The notes beneath the pieces are model-generated. The model worked only from the letters and a program-made list of their open reading frames with translations, searched no databases and was not told the DNA's origin. From the NCBI GenBank assembly GCA_013334395.1, contig JAAXXS010000006.1, positions 1 to 53,462 of the forward strand: DNA of 53,462 nt, in the 5' to 3' direction. A program made the position numbers and the translations under genes. This document shows, in pieces, positions 52,302-53,462 of this stretch (the stretch's first letter is position 1; the number at the start of each line of letters is the position of its first letter). Origin of the DNA: Holophagaceae bacterium. GTDB lineage: Bacteria > Acidobacteriota > Holophagae > Holophagales > Holophagaceae.

Positions 52302-52541
52302 TCAGCGACCCTGGCCCTTGCGAGAACCCTGGCCAGCGCCGCCGGGGGTGCCCGTGGGAGCCGGATTCCCGCAGCTTCCGTCGCGCAGGCGGGACCCGGT
52401 CTTGGTGGCAGAGGCGGGACCCGTCCCGGTGCCGTCCTGCTTGCGGATCTGGTCACCCTTGGGGCCGGCACCCGTGGTCTGGGCCGCGAGAGGCAGGGCC
52501 AGCAGCAGGGCAGTGGCAGCAGCGATTGCAGAAGCTCTCAT
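52302..52541 (-). CDS. Tiny secreted Gly/Thr/Lys-rich protein
   Basis: A 79-residue frame. The ATG at 52541 starts a clear signal peptide (MRASAIAAATALLLALPLAA), with GGAG upstream. The mature 59 residues are low in hydrophobics and rich in Gly, Thr, Lys and Arg (GPKGDQIRKQDGTGTGPA; GGAGQGSRKGQGR) with a single Cys. No family recognised. It lies 82 bases ahead of the barrel gene on the same strand. It could be a small periplasmic or surface peptide; low complexity leaves some doubt that it is a real gene. Confidence 0.5.
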   Translation of the reverse strand: MRASAIAAATALLLALPLAAQTTGAGPKGDQIRKQDGTGTGPASATKTGSRLRDGSCGNPAPTGTPGGAGQGSRKGQGR

Positions 52542-52755
52542 GAAGACCTCCTTCGTTTCTCCAGGGCACCTCGCCCGTGGGGCACGACAGGTGATCCCGC
52601 CGCACACCCAATGGACCGCCGATCTCCAACCCGGGAGCAAACCAACGCAGAGACGCAGATCCAGGGGGCCTGATGACAGATCGGGAGGGCTGAGCGCCTC
52701 CTTCCGGCAAGCGGAGCGCACGATGCAGCAGCAGCTCAGGACTTCGAAGGTCCCC

Positions 52756-53199
52756 TCAGTTGTAGGCGACCTTGACCTCGGTGGCCTCGTCCAGCAGGGG
52801 CTGGATCAGCTCGTGGAGCTTCTCATCCTTCCAGAAGCTAAGGGTCTCGTGGCGGTCCTGGTATTTCTGGGGGATGGGATGGGTGCCGATCACCACGGGC
52901 AGCCCGTAGGCGGACTCGATGTAGGCCTTGAACTGCCGGATGCTCGGGCACGGCGGGTAGCCCACCACCAGGCACGTGGCCAGGTGCAGGACCTCGGCCC
53001 CGTTCCGCTTCATCTCCTCGGGCACGTACTCGACGTTGCCTCCGGGGCAGCCGCCGCAGGTGGCGTAGCCGACAACCTCCACGGCCTCCTCCGCGGCATA
53101 GCGGGCGAAGGAGCCGCGCCGCTCCCGGACGGCCCGGAAGCACTTGCCCCCGCCGCACCCCTGGTAGCGCCCGCAGATGATGATGCCGACCTTGGTCAT
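52756..53199 (-). CDS. CGGC-domain metal-binding protein
   Basis: A 147-residue protein of the CGGC family. Cysteine motifs: ICGRYQGCGGGKCFRAV near the N-terminus, the name-giving ATCGGCPGGNVEYVPEEM at about residues 46-63, ATCLVVGYPPCPS further on, and the IGTHPIP segment. The family is presumed to bind a metal or Fe-S cluster and often occurs in anaerobes; its reaction is unknown. It probably shares a transcript with the hotdog thioesterase 39 bases upstream. No signal peptide. Confidence 0.85.
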   Translation of the reverse strand: MTKVGIIICGRYQGCGGGKCFRAVRERRGSFARYAAEEAVEVVGYATCGGCPGGNVEYVPEEMKRNGAEVLHLATCLVVGYPPCPSIRQFKAYIESAYGLPVVIGTHPIPQKYQDRHETLSFWKDEKLHELIQPLLDEATEVKVAYN

Positions 53200-53238
53200 G
53201 GCTGACTCCCTGCCCGTGTGGCTTGATTCTGCCCTGAA

Positions 53239-53462
53239 TCAGCTGGCGGAGCCGAAGTTCGGGGGCATCTGGGCCGCGACCACCTCGCCCCGGGCCGTGG
53301 GCTTGCCACCGGACAGCACCGTGACCTCCACGATTACCTTGCGGCCCCGGATCTCCTTCACCCGGCCCCGGATCTCGATCTCGGTGTCGATGGGCGTCGG
53401 CGCCAGGTAGTCCACGTGCAGGGACGCGGTGACGAACCGGAAGGCCGGCAGGCTGTCCAGGG
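53239..53462 (-). CDS. Hotdog-fold thioesterase, PaaI-like (N-terminus beyond window)
   Basis: The minus-strand frame ending TGA at 53239 runs to the edge. It reads LDSLPAFRFVTASLHVDYLA, PTPIDTEIEIRGRVKEIRGR, KVIVEVTVLSGGKPTARGEV and VAAQMPPNFGSAS. The VDYLAPTP strand followed by GRKVIVEVTV and GxPxARGE is the C-terminal half of PaaI/4HBT thioesterases, which hydrolyse acyl-CoA esters. The catalytic Asp/Asn lies in the missing part, so the substrate cannot be assessed. Confidence 0.75.
   Translation of the reverse strand, partial: LDSLPAFRFVTASLHVDYLAPTPIDTEIEIRGRVKEIRGRKVIVEVTVLSGGKPTARGEVVAAQMPPNFGSAS

Noticed and set aside
1-53462. CRISPR array, complete insertion sequence, integrase or phage genes
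   Set aside because: No regularly spaced direct repeats, transposase motifs or phage structural genes were seen on either strand.

Overview
The window is about 53 kb of high-GC (roughly two-thirds G+C) bacterial chromosome with dense, mostly ordinary housekeeping and accessory operons. Outer-membrane porin, TolC-type and RND genes, lipoproteins and multi-PAS hybrid kinases indicate a Gram-negative bacterium. Gene style and content (SpoVG in a non-sporulating setting, corrinoid methyl-transfer genes, a split glycine decarboxylase) fit the Acidobacteriota class Holophagae (Holophaga/Geothrix-like). That placement is an inference from recall, not from a search.

Layout, left to right. (1) 1-3.1 kb, plus strand: a UbiA-type prenyltransferase cut by the window edge, a PBP7-like D,D-peptidase, the peptidoglycan-editing/laccase-domain protein, a spacer with a dispersed inverted repeat, SpoVG and tRNA-Gln(UUG). 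The 3' end of the tRNA is half of a perfect long palindrome. (2) 3.2-10.6 kb, minus strand: five genes, every junction a 4-base ATGA overlap. They encode a ferredoxin/ASKHA reductive activator, a corrinoid protein, a UroD-family methyltransferase, a DUF1638 protein and a 1166-residue GAF/PAS hybrid histidine kinase. This is the most interesting unit: a corrinoid methyl-transfer module translationally coupled to its own sensor kinase. (3) 10.6-18.8 kb: an AT-rich spacer with a gene remnant, then an exported hydrolase cluster (5'-nucleotidase, S10 carboxypeptidase, alpha/beta hydrolase), a threonine ammonia-lyase fused to RidA behind a signal peptide, and a Tat-exported nitrilase-fold lipoprotein. 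(4) 19-20.9 kb: a membrane hybrid histidine kinase. (5) 21-30.4 kb, minus strand: glyA-gcvT-gcvH-gcvPA-gcvPB-sdaA-lpdA, a glycine/serine catabolic operon, with a DUF554 membrane protein downstream.

(6) 30.6-37.2 kb: a set read from a LysR-type regulator's divergent promoter: MFS transporter, porin, M20 amidohydrolase and a ThrE-type amino-acid exporter. It looks like uptake, hydrolysis and release of acylated amino acids. (7) 37.3-43.4 kb, plus strand: a palindromic operator, a small secreted cysteine-rich protein and a TolC/adaptor/RND tripartite efflux system, probably for a metal. (8) 43.4-44.2 kb: a scar where a headless LysR gene meets the tail of an opposing gene. (9) 44.2-48.4 kb: a GH130 glycoside phosphorylase overlapping a GT4 glycosyltransferase with an added alpha-helical C-terminal domain, then a DUF2917 protein. 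(10) 48.6-53.5 kb, minus strand: a DUF4405-like membrane protein with a duplicated helical tail, a LytS/LytR-type two-component pair, an outer-membrane barrel, a tiny secreted protein, a CGGC-domain protein and a hotdog thioesterase cut by the right edge.

No CRISPR array, complete insertion sequence, prophage, rRNA or recognisable glycine or cobalamin riboswitch was seen. All functional names rest on reading motifs by eye; no database search was possible.
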